The translations under genes and the position numbers were made by a program. A model generated the notes under the pieces. That model did no database searches, had not been told where the DNA came from, and was given only the letters and a program-made list of their open reading frames with translations. A stretch of 46,358 bases of DNA from Parvibaculum indicum (lineage in GTDB: Bacteria > Pseudomonadota > Alphaproteobacteria > Parvibaculales > Parvibaculaceae): NCBI RefSeq assembly GCF_011762095.1, contig NZ_JAASQO010000021.1, positions 1-46,358 of the forward strand. The letters are read 5' to 3'. Below, one piece after another: positions 16,849 through 26,211 of this stretch (positions within the stretch are counted from its first letter, which is position 1; every line of letters starts with the position of its first letter).

Positions 16849-17595
16849 CTAACTCGCCTCGAACGCCCGGAAATCCTCGATCAGCGCCTTGGCCGACATC
16901 TCCAGCAGCACCTTGCCGTCTTCCGGCTTCGCCAGCGACGGGTCGGACCCGATCCGCCCGTCGGGAAATTTCGCGCGATAATCTTCGGCATCGGTAAAGC
17001 GGCCATTGGGCGCGACCTTCGGGTTCATCTCCACCTTTTTGATCGCGTCCGGATAGGCGTAATAGGTGACGGCGACTTCCGACGGTGTCGCATGGCTGCC
17101 ATGCGAGGCGCCATAGAGCTTCTTGCAATGGTCGAAGACCGGCTTGTAATCCCACCAGTTGACGCGCTTGAGCTTCACCGGCCCGCGATTGGACGCGGCG
17201 CGTCCGAGCGAGCGGTCGGCATAGATTTCGGCAAAGGCGGCATCGATGGTCGCGACATTCCCGCCATGCCCGTTGAAGAAATAGACTCGTTCGAAGCCGT
17301 GATGCGCGAGCGAGGCCACCCAGTCATAGATCGCGGCGATCATGGTGGAGGGGCGAAGCGTCATCGATCCGGCAAACCCCAGATGATGCTGCGCGATCCC
17401 GACATTGAAGGTCGGCCCGACGAGAATGCCCGCCTCCTCGCCCGCGCGATGGGCGATCGCTTCCGGACAGATCGCGTCCGTACCGATGAGCCCGTTGGGC
17501 CCATGCTGCTCGGTGGACCCGATGGGAATGACGATGCCCTTCGACCGCGTGAGATAGTCTTCGACTTCGGGCCAGCTCGATTTGTGCAACAGCAT
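16849..17595 (-). CDS. Creatininase-family amidohydrolase
   Basis: A 248-residue metal-dependent hydrolase. Metal-binding residues lie in GSTEQHGPNGLIGTD (Glu29, His31, Asp40) and FFNGHGGN; HGSHATPSEVA is the conserved C-terminal active-site segment. Family members cleave amide bonds: creatinine, formamides of purine/riboflavin pathways, and mycofactocin precursor. The exact substrate here is not clear because no pathway genes are adjacent. AGGAGG lies before the ATG at 17595, which decides the start over a longer reading to 17643. The divergent acetyltransferase begins 62 bases away. Confidence 0.88.
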   Translation of the reverse strand: MLLHKSSWPEVEDYLTRSKGIVIPIGSTEQHGPNGLIGTDAICPEAIAHRAGEEAGILVGPTFNVGIAQHHLGFAGSMTLRPSTMIAAIYDWVASLAHHGFERVYFFNGHGGNVATIDAAFAEIYADRSLGRAASNRGPVKLKRVNWWDYKPVFDHCKKLYGASHGSHATPSEVAVTYYAYPDAIKKVEMNPKVAPNGRFTDAEDYRAKFPDGRIGSDPSLAKPEDGKVLLEMSAKALIEDFRAFEAS

Positions 17596-17657
17596 GATTG
17601 CCTCCTGCGCCCTATTGTGACCGTTTAAGGGACCGATCTCCACCCGGGAGGGACATA

Positions 17658-18116
17658 GTGAGGATCAGACAGGCCGCAACAGCCGATGCCGATGCGCTCG
17701 CCGCTATCTTCATCGCCGCCCGCGCACACATGCCCTATCTCGATCCCGGCCTTCACAGCCGGGCGGAGACGCGCGGCTTTATCTACAATGTCGTCAGCAG
17801 TCAGACAGTCTGGATCGCGGAAAACGGCGGCATAGCGGGATTTGCCGCCATGGAGCCTCGAAGCGGCGACAACTGGCTCCATCATCTTTACGTCCGCCCC
17901 GACCGCCAGAACGCAGCGGCAGGCTCCCGTCTCATGGCGGAAGTAAAGAAATCCATGCCCCAAGGCTTTTCGCTCTGGGTTTTTCAGGCCAATCTCGGCG
18001 CGCGGCGCTTCTACCGGCGCCATGGCTGCCGTCTGGTCAAGGCGACCGACGGCGCCGAAAACGAAGAAAAACTGCCCGACATGCTGCTGCGCTGGCCGGG
18101 CCATAAGAAAATTTGA
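17658..18116 (+). CDS. GNAT-family N-acetyltransferase
   Basis: A 152-residue acetyltransferase with the GNAT order: N-terminal VRIRQAATADADALAAIF, strand 4 WLHHLYVRPDRQNAAAGSRL (acetyl-CoA pyrophosphate-binding motif, here Q-N-x-A-A-G-S rather than the usual Q/R-x-x-G-x-G/A), and the C-terminal ANLGARRFYRRHGCRLV. The start is a GTG at 17658 preceded by GGGAGGG. Substrate unknown. It lies 25 bases before the CoA-transferase gene and may share its transcript. Confidence 0.88.
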   Translation: MRIRQAATADADALAAIFIAARAHMPYLDPGLHSRAETRGFIYNVVSSQTVWIAENGGIAGFAAMEPRSGDNWLHHLYVRPDRQNAAAGSRLMAEVKKSMPQGFSLWVFQANLGARRFYRRHGCRLVKATDGAENEEKLPDMLLRWPGHKKI

Positions 18117-18141
18117 GAAAAGAAGTCAGGGAGTAGAGGCG

Positions 18142-19392
18142 TTGACGACAACGAATGAGCTGGCCGCCGAGAATACGGGCCCGCTGAAGGGCGTGCGCAT
18201 TGTGGATCTGACCGCTGTGGTGTTCGGCGCCTATGCAACCCAGATCCTGGCCGATATGGGCGCGGACGTGCTGAAGGTGGAAGCGCCTTCCGCCACGGGC
18301 GGCGGCGGCATGGGCGGCGACATCATGCGCTGGCCCGGCCACACGCCGGAAGGCGCACCCGCCGATCTCGGTCCGATCTTCATGACCATCAACCGCAACA
18401 AGCGCTCCGTCCTCCTGGACCTCCGCTCCGAGGAAGGCCGCGAGGCGCTGCTGAAACTCATCGCCACGGCGGACGTGCTGACCTCCAACATCCGCTATGA
18501 CGGCATGGTCCGTCTCGGCCTCTCCTATGAAGACGTGAAGGCGGTGAACCCGTCGATCATCTTCGTCCATGCGGCGGGCTATGGCTCCAACGGACCCTAT
18601 GCCGGTCTCCCCGCCTATGACGATCTCATCCAGGCAGGCTCCGGCGCGTCGGACCTGCTGCCCCACATGGACGGCAACGAACAACCCCGCTACATGCCGA
18701 CGATCGTCGCCGACAAGGTGTCGGGCCTCTTCATGGTCTCCGCTATCACCTCCGCGCTCTATCACAAGGAGAAGACCGGCCAGGGCCAGTTCGTGGAAGT
18801 ACCCATGTATGAGGCGGTCACCTCCTTCGTGCTGGCGGAGCATTTCTACGATCATGTCTACGACCCGCCCACGGGCGATTGGACCTATGGCCGCATCACC
18901 AATCCCGACCGCCGCCCCTACAAGACCAAGGACGGCTATATCGGCCTGCTGCCCTATTCCGACAAGCAGTGGGAACAGTTCTTCGAACTCGCCGGCCGCC
19001 TCGACGAATACAGGAACGATCCGCGCTTCAAGGACTACAAGACGCGCACCCAGCACATTCGCGAGCTCTATGCGATGATCGAGGAAACGACGCAGACCAA
19101 GACCACGCAGGAATGGCTCGAGGTGCTGCAGCCGCTCTCCATTCCCGCCGTGAAGGCGAACCGGCTGGGCGATCTGCAGGACGATCCGCATCTGAAGGCG
19201 GTGGATTTCTTCGCGCGCTACGAACATCCCGACGCAGGCGGTTATTTCGCGCTGCGCCCGCCGGTCCGTTTTTCCCAAACGCCCTCCACCATTCGCCGTC
19301 ACCCGCCGCGCCTCGGCGCGGACACCGAAGAGGTGCTGCGCGAGGCGGGCTTCAGCGAGGACGAGATTGGAAAGCTGAAACCAGAATCCTAG
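18142..19392 (+). CDS. Class III (CaiB/BaiF) CoA-transferase
   Basis: A 416-residue family III CoA-transferase, which moves CoA between carboxylic acids through a mixed anhydride at an aspartate. Supporting segments are GPLKGVRIVDLTAVVFGAY at the N-terminus, ILADMGADVLKVEAPS, MTINRNKRSVLLDLRSEEG, VHAAGYGSNGPYAGLPAYDD and the nucleophile region QAGSGASDLL. The start is the TTG at 18142, directly after GGGAGTAGAGGCG; no ATG suits. It is convergent with the broken sulfotransferase gene, their ends overlapping by 4 bases. Substrate cannot be deduced; these enzymes serve carnitine, oxalate, bile acid and aromatic acid catabolism. Confidence 0.9.
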   Translation: MTTTNELAAENTGPLKGVRIVDLTAVVFGAYATQILADMGADVLKVEAPSATGGGGMGGDIMRWPGHTPEGAPADLGPIFMTINRNKRSVLLDLRSEEGREALLKLIATADVLTSNIRYDGMVRLGLSYEDVKAVNPSIIFVHAAGYGSNGPYAGLPAYDDLIQAGSGASDLLPHMDGNEQPRYMPTIVADKVSGLFMVSAITSALYHKEKTGQGQFVEVPMYEAVTSFVLAEHFYDHVYDPPTGDWTYGRITNPDRRPYKTKDGYIGLLPYSDKQWEQFFELAGRLDEYRNDPRFKDYKTRTQHIRELYAMIEETTQTKTTQEWLEVLQPLSIPAVKANRLGDLQDDPHLKAVDFFARYEHPDAGGYFALRPPVRFSQTPSTIRRHPPRLGADTEEVLREAGFSEDEIGKLKPES

Positions 19393-20260
19393 TCTCGGCG
19401 CCAGCTTTCAGGAACACGCTCCCCGAACTCGGTGAAACAGAAGTCGTAGGCTTCGGCAAACCGAGCTCGGGCTTCGGCCACAAGATGCGGCGCGAGTGCA
19501 GTTCGCTCCGGCGCCGCATTGATCATCTTGCCATACGCACCCGGCTGGAAAGGGATACCAAGAAAATCGCACAGCCTTGCCACCTCGGCATCGCTGAAGA
19601 GGTTCTCGTAAAACCCGGTGAACACGCGATCGCGGGAGAAGACTGAATAAAGCCGTGTCAGTGTCTTGTGGTAGTAGCCGCGCTCCAGATAGACCGGATC
19701 TTCCAGCGCCTTGAGGAACGCCGCTTCCCCGTCGCTATGCGCAGTACCGTTGCGCTTGTGCATACGAAGCTGCGAGTAGACGCGCTCTACCGGGTCGCGC
19801 ATCAGGAAAATCACTTTCACTTCGTTGAACCGGCGAGCCACATCCTCAAAGCCGGCCACGGGGAGAAGCGAATAAGACGGCGTGATTTCACCGAACAACC
19901 GGCAACGCTTGGGTACATAACGCTCGAAATAGGCGCGATAGGCTTCCGGCTCTGAGATCATGCGGACGCGCCATGCAGCTTGCTTTCGCCCGCGCACTTT
20001 CTGCGACCATGGCGGGGACAATACCCTTAGCCGGGCTGCCGCCAAGTCGCGATAAACATCGTCGAAATGCGAGCAGAGATCGGGGCAATATCTGGCATCG
20101 AAATGGGGCAATATCTGGCATCGAAATAATGCAATTCTTTCCATGGCGAAGGCATAAACACCTCCGGGCGGCGCTCCAGATAATCATGCAGCCAACTTGT
20201 GCCCGCTTTCTGTGCGCCCACGCCGAGGATGAAACATTTATTGTCAAGTGAAGAGCCCAT
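19389..20260 (-). pseudogene. Sulfotransferase, frame-broken by a 23-bp tandem duplication
   Basis: The N-terminal part (from ATG 20260) reads CFILGVGAQKAGTSWLHDYL, containing the 5'-phosphosulfate-binding loop, and continues to KELHYFDARYCP. The remainder in another frame reads DLCSHFDDVYRDLA and holds the 3'-phosphate site VIFLMRDPVERVYSQL, YENLFSD and LCDFLGIPF. Both frames overlap in the same FDARYCP-coding 23 bases, which occur twice in tandem (20082-20127). Removing one copy restores a 282-residue PAPS-dependent sulfotransferase, the normal length. The frame after the duplication ends the N-terminal part after 77 residues. It is either a recent inactivation, a reversible switch or a sequencing artefact. 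The rest of the gene shows no other damage. Confidence 0.88.
20082..20127. repeat. Two tandem 23-bp copies inside the sulfotransferase gene
   Basis: Bases 20082-20104 are repeated exactly at 20105-20127. Twenty-three is not a multiple of three, so the second copy shifts the frame. No degeneration between copies, indicating a recent event. Confidence 0.97.
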
Positions 20261-20426
20261 GAAACCCTATTATCGATTTGTGGCGAAAAACGCTACCACT
20301 GCTGGAAATGGATGACGAGATACGGTGGCGAACCGAAATCGGCAACCACCTTGCTGCTCACTGTCCCGCTGCGCATAATGCCGCCAAAGAAGAAAAGCCC
20401 TCAATTTTCGGGAAGGAGGCGTCCCC

Positions 20427-22394
20427 ATGTCCAAGGCAGAAGCCGACACGCAACCGGCAACCGTAATCCCCGTCCCCGACGAGTGGAAAACGCGCGCGCT
20501 GGTGGATGAGAAGAAGTACCGGGAAATGTACGACGCCAGCGTCAACGACCCGGAAGGCTTCTGGCGCGAACACGGCCAGCGCATCGACTGGATCAAGCCC
20601 TATACCAGGGTGAAGGACACCAGCTACGATCCGCACAACGTGTCGATCAAATGGTTCGAGGACGGCTCGCTCAACGCCGCCGCCAACTGCATCGACCGTC
20701 ACCTTGAAAAAAATGGCGACCGGGTCGCCATCATCTGGGAAGGCGACGAGCCCGACCAGGACAAGAAGATCACCTATCGCGAGCTTCACGAACATGTCTG
20801 CCGCTTCGCCAATGTGCTGAAGGCGCGCAACGTGAAGAAAGGCGACCGCGTCACCATCTACATGCCGATGATCCCGGAAGCGGCCTATGCCATGCTCGCC
20901 TGCGCGCGCATCGGCGCGGTGCACTCCGTGGTGTTCGGCGGCTTCTCGCCCGACAGCCTGGCGAACCGCGTGGTCGATTGCGACTCGCGCTGTATCGTCA
21001 CGGCGGATGAAGGCGTGCGCGGCGGCCGCAAGATCCCGCTGAAAGCCAACACCGACGAAGCGCTGAAACAATGCCCGGACGTGGATACGGTCGTCGTGGT
21101 GAAGCGCACCGGCGGCAATGTGAACATGCAGTCCGGCCGCGACATCTGGTACGAGGAAGAAGCGGCGAAGGTCTCGCCCGATTGCTCGCCGGAAGAAATG
21201 AACGCGGAAGACCCGCTCTTCATTCTCTACACCTCCGGCTCGACCGGCAAGCCCAAGGGCGTGATGCACACGACCGGCGGCTACATGGTCTATGCGTCCA
21301 TGACGCATCAATATGTCTTCGACTATCACGACGGCGACATTTACTGGTGCACGGCGGATGTCGGCTGGGTCACAGGCCACAGCTACATCGTTTATGGACC
21401 GCTCGCCAATGGCGCGACGACGCTGATGTTCGAGGGCGTGCCGAACTATCCGGACAGCTCGCGCTTCTGGGATGTTTGCGACAAGCACAACGTCAACATC
21501 TTCTACACCGCTCCCACCGCCATCCGCGCGCTGATGCGCGAAGGCGAAGGCCCGGTGAAAAAGACAAGCCGCAAATCGCTGCGCCTGCTGGGTTCGGTCG
21601 GCGAGCCGATCAACCCGGAAGCCTGGCTCTGGTACCACAAGGTGGTCGGCGACGAGCGCTGCCCCATCGTCGACACATGGTGGCAGACGGAAACGGGCGG
21701 CATCCTCATCACGCCACTGCCCGGCGCGACCGACCTCAAGCCCGGTTCGGCGACGCGCCCCTTCTTCGGCGTGAAGCCCGTCATCGTCGATCACGAAGGC
21801 AATGTGCTGGAGGGTGCGACGGAGGGCAATCTCTGCATCGACGACAGCTGGCCCGGCCAGATGCGCACCGTCTATGGCGATCACGAGCGTTTCGTGAACA
21901 CCTACTTCATCCAGTATCCGGGCCGCTACTTTACCGGCGACGGCTGCCGCCGCGACGAAGACGGCTATTACTGGATCACGGGTCGCGTGGACGACGTGCT
22001 GAACGTCTCCGGCCACCGCATGGGCACGGCGGAAGTGGAAAGTGCGCTGGTCGCGCATCCGAAAGTCGCCGAGGCCGCGGTCGTCGGCTATCCGCACGAC
22101 CTCAAGGGTCAGGGCATCTACGCCTATGTGACGCTCAACGCCGGCGACGAGCCGAGCGAGGAGTTGCGCAAGGAACTGGTGCAATGGGTGCGCAAGGAAA
22201 TCGGCCCCATCGCCTCGCCCGATCTCATCCAGTGGGCACCGGGCCTGCCCAAAACGCGCTCCGGCAAGATCATGCGCCGCATCCTGCGCAAGATTGCCGA
22301 AGACGATTTCTCCAATCTCGGCGACACCTCCACGCTGGCCGATCCCGGCGTGGTGGAAGACCTCATCGACAACCGCCAGAACAAGGCCGGTTGA
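20427..22394 (+). CDS. acs: Acetyl-CoA synthetase (AMP-forming)
   Basis: A 655-residue enzyme making acetyl-CoA from acetate, ATP and CoA through acetyl-AMP. Features are the N-terminal [19 protein letters not shown], the adenylation P-loop [15 protein letters not shown], the acetate-pocket [28 protein letters not shown] in the hinge region and the C-terminal [15 protein letters not shown], whose lysine is the usual acetylation-control site. AAGGAGG precedes the ATG. It is monocistronic, ending at a good terminator, and is divergent from the sulfotransferase gene, leaving 166 bases for its promoter. Full length. Confidence 0.97.
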   Translation: MSKAEADTQPATVIPVPDEWKTRALVDEKKYREMYDASVNDPEGFWREHGQRIDWIKPYTRVKDTSYDPHNVSIKWFEDGSLNAAANCIDRHLEKNGDRVAIIWEGDEPDQDKKITYRELHEHVCRFANVLKARNVKKGDRVTIYMPMIPEAAYAMLACARIGAVHSVVFGGFSPDSLANRVVDCDSRCIVTADEGVRGGRKIPLKANTDEALKQCPDVDTVVVVKRTGGNVNMQSGRDIWYEEEAAKVSPDCSPEEMNAEDPLFILYTSGSTGKPKGVMHTTGGYMVYASMTHQYVFDYHDGDIYWCTADVGWVTGHSYIVYGPLANGATTLMFEGVPNYPDSSRFWDVCDKHNVNIFYTAPTAIRALMREGEGPVKKTSRKSLRLLGSVGEPINPEAWLWYHKVVGDERCPIVDTWWQTETGGILITPLPGATDLKPGSATRPFFGVKPVIVDHEGNVLEGATEGNLCIDDSWPGQMRTVYGDHERFVNTYFIQYPGRYFTGDGCRRDEDGYYWITGRVDDVLNVSGHRMGTAEVESALVAHPKVAEAAVVGYPHDLKGQGIYAYVTLNAGDEPSEELRKELVQWVRKEIGPIASPDLIQWAPGLPKTRSGKIMRRILRKIAEDDFSNLGDTSTLADPGVVEDLIDNRQNKAG

Positions 22395-22416
22395 ATATCG
22401 TTACCTCGCGAAGCTG

Positions 22417-22445
22417 AAAGGGCCGCTCGTTCGAGCGGCCCTTTT
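22417..22445 (+). terminator. Intrinsic terminator of acs
   Basis: AAAGGGCCGCTCG pairs with CGAGCGGCCCTTT around a two-base centre, ending in TTTT. A long, near-perfect GC stem with a T-tract 23 bases after the acs stop. Confidence 0.92.
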
Positions 22446-22521
22446 GCCGGGAGCCATTGACGTGGCGGCTTCTCTCCGCGAGTAACGGGGAATCCGTCAT
22501 CTGCAAAGGAGGCCATGCTTC

Positions 22522-22953
22522 ATGTCCGACAAACCCGACCTGCTCTGGCAGGGCTTTCTTGGCCTTTGGGTGCTCGATCCCGAGAGCTGCCAGTACGAAC
22601 AGGGCGACCCGCCCCGCGCGGGCAGCTATCGGATCGAGGAAACGCCGGACGGTCGCTTGAGCTTTCACATGGAATGGGTGGACGCCACCGGCGAGGAACA
22701 CAAGGCAAGCTTCACCGGCACACCGAACGGCGAGCCTGAGCCTTTCGCGGGCGGCGACCTGGCCGATTCCCTGTCGGTCACGCCGGTCTCGGCGCGCGAG
22801 CTGAACTCCGCCGCTTTCTACAAGGGGCAGGAACGGATGATCGCCTCGCGCCAGCTCGACGACACGGGCGGCGCCATGCGCCTCATACAGGCCGTGCTGC
22901 TGCCCGACGGCACCAAGCCGACCAATATCTCGATCTATGTGAGAGCGCAGTGA
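22522..22953 (+). CDS. Conserved-looking protein of unknown function
   Basis: A 143-residue soluble protein without signal peptide or membrane helix. It alternates short beta-like segments with turns, for example LGLWVLDPESCQYEQGDPP, GSYRIEETPDGRLSFHMEW and FTGTPNGEPEPF, which would suit a small lipocalin-like barrel; that is inference only. AGGAGG nine bases upstream sets the ATG at 22522. Codon use matches the core genes. It stands alone between the acs terminator and the toxin-antitoxin pair. Confidence 0.72.
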   Translation: MSDKPDLLWQGFLGLWVLDPESCQYEQGDPPRAGSYRIEETPDGRLSFHMEWVDATGEEHKASFTGTPNGEPEPFAGGDLADSLSVTPVSARELNSAAFYKGQERMIASRQLDDTGGAMRLIQAVLLPDGTKPTNISIYVRAQ

Positions 22954-22983
22954 CCATTAATCCCCTGAAAACACGAAAGAATT

Positions 22984-23020
22984 AGTATCACCTAGCCAAG
23001 ATACTGATCTGGTGTAGAAT
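22984..23020 (+). promoter_or_regulatory. Inverted repeats and -10 box ahead of the VapBC45-like pair
   Basis: AGTATC (22984-22989) and GATACT (23000-23005) form a 6-bp inverted repeat; CACC/GGTG (22989-22992, 23011-23014) nests around it. TAGAAT (23015-23020) resembles a -10 box. Position suggests an operator at which the antitoxin represses its own promoter. Confidence 0.4.
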
Positions 23021-23057
23021 CTTCACAATACCGCAAGCTCGGACAGCGGATTTCACA

Positions 23058-23756
23058 GTGAACTTTGTCGAAAATAAAGCCAGCCTAGTAGGCATTGGTC
23101 TTTACACACCCAGTGAAGCGGCCCAACTCATTGGAGTTTCCGCACCCAAAATCACGCGTTGGCTTCGCGGTCACTCGATAGGCGACAAGACCTATGAACC
23201 ATTGTGGCACTCCCAAGTGAATCTTGAAGATGGTCACACCTATCTTGGCTTCAGAGACCTGATGGAAGTCCGTGTAGCGGACGCATTCATCCAACAAGGC
23301 CTGAGCGCTCACAAAGTGCGGCGCGCTATTGAAGTCGCCCGCGAAATGATCCGCGAAGAGCGCCCTCTTTCCACCACTCGTTTCCGAACGGACGGGCGAA
23401 GCGTCTTTCTTGAAGTACTTGCAGAGGACGGCGAAACGAAACTCATCGATCTTTTCCGAAGTCAATTCGCGTTCAAGAAGATAATCGAGCCGAGTCTACG
23501 AAATATCGATTTCGAAGATGGGGTTCCCGCCCGGTGGTGGCCGATAGGCAAGGGAAAGCACATCGTAGTGGATCCCGAGCGGTCCTTCGGGCAGCCGATA
23601 GATGATCAAAGCGGCGTCCCTGCCGACGTGCTGTTTCAGGCAGTGGAAGCCGAGGGTTCTATCGAAGCTGCCGCAACGGTTTGGCAAGTTCCGGTTTCCT
23701 CCATAAAACACGCCGTTGAATTCCGACAGCGCGTACAACCGCAAAAAGCAGCGTGA
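23058..23756 (+). CDS. VapB45-like antitoxin (HTH + DUF433)
   Basis: A 232-residue protein with a MerR-like helix-turn-helix near residues 15-35 (GLYTPSEAAQLIGVSAPKIT) and a C-terminal DUF433-type domain around KHIVVDPERSFGQPI, GVPADVLFQAVEAEGS and WQVPVSSIKHAVEF. This layout matches the VapB45 antitoxins of mycobacteria, which are much larger than ordinary VapB. The start is a GTG at 23058 without a clear ribosome site. Its stop overlaps the toxin's start as GTGA, implying coupling. The gene pair has lower GC content than its neighbours, consistent with horizontal acquisition. Confidence 0.8.
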   Translation: MNFVENKASLVGIGLYTPSEAAQLIGVSAPKITRWLRGHSIGDKTYEPLWHSQVNLEDGHTYLGFRDLMEVRVADAFIQQGLSAHKVRRAIEVAREMIREERPLSTTRFRTDGRSVFLEVLAEDGETKLIDLFRSQFAFKKIIEPSLRNIDFEDGVPARWWPIGKGKHIVVDPERSFGQPIDDQSGVPADVLFQAVEAEGSIEAAATVWQVPVSSIKHAVEFRQRVQPQKAA

Positions 23757-24163
23757 AGGTCTTTTTCGACAATTGCACTTCACCGGTCCTAGCCTCCACC
23801 CTCGGAGGCTTTCTAGACCATCTCGGTCATTCAGCAACTCACATCAAAGATGCTAAATGCGGGCGTAGTGCGACCGATATCGAATGGATCGAAATGCTCG
23901 CGAATGACAACTCCGTATGGATTGTGATTACGGGCGATACACGCATCAGAAAGAACAAGCCAGAACGGACAGCGTTTCGCCAGTCCGGATTGATCGGATT
24001 CGTTCTTAGCCCCGCCTACCAGAAGACACCGATGAACAAGGTAGCGTCATATTTGTTGTGGCGATGGCCAGACATTGAAAGATTGACAGGGATCGTCGGC
24101 GGAGGCTCATTGCATGAACTACCCATGAACTTCAAAGGCAAAATCAAGCAGATGCCTCTATAA
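23753..24163 (+). CDS. VapC45-like PIN-domain toxin
   Basis: A 136-residue PIN-like nuclease. It begins MKVFFDNCTSP with the first metal-binding Asp, has SATDIEWIEMLAND (acidic residues) and VWIVITGDTRIRKNKPE with a further Asp; these match the VapC45/PIN_8-like branch rather than classical VapC. PIN toxins cleave RNA. The start is a GTG overlapping the antitoxin stop. The gene ends one base before the converging extensin-like gene. It appears intact. Confidence 0.78.
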   Translation: MKVFFDNCTSPVLASTLGGFLDHLGHSATHIKDAKCGRSATDIEWIEMLANDNSVWIVITGDTRIRKNKPERTAFRQSGLIGFVLSPAYQKTPMNKVASYLLWRWPDIERLTGIVGGGSLHELPMNFKGKIKQMPL

Positions 24164-24859
24164 CTACTTGCAGAAGCTCCACCGCCCCATCTCCAGGTGG
24201 AAATGATTGGCGTGGAGCTTGTTGTAATCGGGGCCCAGCACGCCGCGAAAGACCCCGCAGGCGCCGTCATGCACACGCGCGAGGAACTGCCCCTCCGGCG
24301 TGTCCTTGCCCCAATCCTTCAGGACACTGATCTTCCGTCCATCCGCCAGCACGAAAGCGGCGATGTCGATGGCCCGGCCTGTGGCGTGGTATGAAAGCCG
24401 TGCGTCGGGATCGTGGTTGATATTGCGGCATTGATAGGTGCCGTAATGGACAATGCGGGTGAGCTTCGAGCCGAGAATTTCCGCCGCCGCCGGTTCGGCC
24501 ACATGCCGCTCCCAGATGAGGAGCGCCGTCATGGAGATGCAGGACAGACGCACCCCGCCGCCATAGCTCACATCCGAACGGTCGAGCGTCAGTCCGTCAT
24601 CCACGCCGCAGCCTTGCGTGTCGGAGGCGATCGGCGCGCGCACCACCTCGGCCCGTGAGCGCCGCACCGTGGCAACGCAGGCCTCCGGCCGATGTTCGAG
24701 AATGCGCATCTTGATAGGGGTGGCGAGCGTTGGCTTGTCGGCGATCTCGAGCGGAGAGAAGGGGTTGATGCTGTCGGGCAGGTTCCACAAGCCCCAGCCC
24801 GCCAGAAAAGCCATGCCGGAGAACAGGGCCACCCGCGCCGCGACAGCCCACCGGTTCAA
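24164..24859 (-). CDS. Extensin-like C-terminal-domain protein
   Basis: A 231-residue protein with an N-terminal signal anchor (about 7-25), then an extensin-like domain. Conserved motifs are SYHATGRAIDIAAF and the C-terminal NHFHLEMGRWSFC, resembling the metal-binding histidines and Asp of M15-type D-Ala-D-Ala peptidases, plus RLSCISMTALLIWE and several cysteines that may pair in the periplasm. It is likely a periplasmic cell-wall enzyme or binding protein; the exact substrate is unproven. Convergent with the VapC45-like gene and about 29 bases from the SDHAF4 homologue upstream. Confidence 0.85.
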   Translation of the reverse strand: MNRWAVAARVALFSGMAFLAGWGLWNLPDSINPFSPLEIADKPTLATPIKMRILEHRPEACVATVRRSRAEVVRAPIASDTQGCGVDDGLTLDRSDVSYGGGVRLSCISMTALLIWERHVAEPAAAEILGSKLTRIVHYGTYQCRNINHDPDARLSYHATGRAIDIAAFVLADGRKISVLKDWGKDTPEGQFLARVHDGACGVFRGVLGPDYNKLHANHFHLEMGRWSFCK

Positions 24860-24887
24860 CCCATCCTTATGACCGTCCTTGCGCCAT

Positions 24888-25115
24888 CTAGAAATCGGAA
24901 ATGATCCCCTTCACTTCCCAGTCGCCATAACGCGCCGGGTCTTTCCCGCCGCGCCCGTCGACCTCTTTCGGCGTGGGATTCTCGGCGGCGAGGCGGTCGG
25001 CCTCCTTCCGGCGCGCATCGGCTTCGGCCAGCGCGCGCTGCGCCGCCGGGGACAACTCCTTTTTCGGCGCGTTTTCCGGCTCTTCGTCGTTGTTACGGGG
25101 ATTTTCGACGCTCAT
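24888..25115 (-). CDS. Succinate dehydrogenase assembly factor 4 homologue (DUF1674)
   Basis: A 75-residue, highly charged protein ending in the diagnostic DGRGGKDPARYGDWEVKGIISDF. This C-terminal signature defines DUF1674, the bacterial relative of SDHAF4/Sdh8, which protects newly flavinylated SdhA before the complex is assembled. The N-terminus is Glu/Lys/Ala-rich and probably disordered. The sdh genes are not nearby; its place beside htpX and rsmB is common in alphaproteobacteria. Start ATG 25115. Confidence 0.9.
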   Translation of the reverse strand: MSVENPRNNDEEPENAPKKELSPAAQRALAEADARRKEADRLAAENPTPKEVDGRGGKDPARYGDWEVKGIISDF

Positions 25116-25249
25116 ATCCGCTCCGGATCTGCTTGAAGCCCATGACGATTGTCCACATATAGAGCGAGGTTCCGCCCCGCGCCACCCCGCGCCGACGGGA
25201 TCCCCGGATCGGACAACTCGGATCGAACAAAGGAGCGATAGACGAACAG

Positions 25250-26113
25250 ATGAACACGTTCAGGACCGGCATTCTGCTCGCCGCCATGACGGCCCTTTTC
25301 ATGGGGCTCGGCTATCTGATCGGCGGCGGCGCGGGCATGGCCTTCGCATTCATGCTTGCCGCGGGTATGAACCTCTTCGCCTATTGGAACTCCGACAAGA
25401 TGGTGCTGCGCATGTATAACGCGCAGCCCGTGGACGAGCGTACCGCGCCGGAATATGTGCGCCTCGTGCGCCGCCTGGCCGAGAATGCCGGCATCCCCAT
25501 GCCCGCCACCTATATCGTCGACACGCCCCAGCCCAACGCCTTCGCCACGGGCCGCAATCCGGACCACGCAGCGGTAGCGGCAACGCGCGGCCTCATCGAA
25601 ATGCTGACGCCGGAAGAGCTCGCCGGTGTCATGGCCCATGAGATCGGCCATATCCGCAATCGCGATACGCTGACCATGACCATCACCGCGACCATCGCAG
25701 GCGCGGTTTCCATGCTCGCCAATTTCGCGCTCTTTTTCGGCGGCAACCGCAATGCCGGCGGCATTATCGGCACGCTGGCGCTGGCGATCCTCGCCCCCAT
25801 GGCCGCGGGCCTCGTGCAGATGGCAATCAGCCGGACCCGCGAATATTCCGCCGACCAGGCGGGTGCCGAAATTTCCGGCCACCCCATGTGGCTCGCTTCG
25901 GCGCTGGAAAAGATCGAGAACTATGCCCACCGGTCACGCAACGACTATGCGGAAGCCAACCCCGCCACGGCGCATATGTTCATCATCAACCCGCTTTCGG
26001 GCGAAGGCCGCGACAGCCTCTTCTCCACGCATCCGGCAACCGCGAACCGGGTTACCGCGCTGAAGAAACTGGCGCAGGAGATCAACCGGGCAAACGGCCG
26101 CCCATGGGGATAA
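25250..26113 (+). CDS. htpX: Protease HtpX homologue (M48 zinc metalloprotease)
   Basis: A 287-residue inner-membrane protease with two N-terminal membrane helices (about 5-22 and 26-44), the zinc site HEIGH (130-134), a membrane region about 140-185 and [12 protein letters not shown] supplying the third ligand Glu. HtpX degrades misfolded membrane proteins with FtsH and is usually stress induced. AAAGGAG is 14 bases upstream, a long spacing, so expression may be modest. Full length; intact catalytic site. Confidence 0.95.
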   Translation: MNTFRTGILLAAMTALFMGLGYLIGGGAGMAFAFMLAAGMNLFAYWNSDKMVLRMYNAQPVDERTAPEYVRLVRRLAENAGIPMPATYIVDTPQPNAFATGRNPDHAAVAATRGLIEMLTPEELAGVMAHEIGHIRNRDTLTMTITATIAGAVSMLANFALFFGGNRNAGGIIGTLALAILAPMAAGLVQMAISRTREYSADQAGAEISGHPMWLASALEKIENYAHRSRNDYAEANPATAHMFIINPLSGEGRDSLFSTHPATANRVTALKKLAQEINRANGRPWG

Positions 26114-26211
26114 GAGGCCGCGATGCCGCCGAAACGCAGCGTGAGCCATCCGTAGGCGGAAGGGCCTCTTCCATGCTTTCTTTCGCCTCCCCCTTGTGAT
26201 CTAACCCTGCC

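Noticed and set aside
20105-20127. The 23-bp repeat as a CRISPR or attachment site
   Set aside because: Only two tandem copies, no spacer, no cas or integrase gene, and both lie in coding sequence.
20358-22184. A 608-codon minus-strand frame
   Set aside because: It is antisense to acetyl-CoA synthetase, which is complete and certain.
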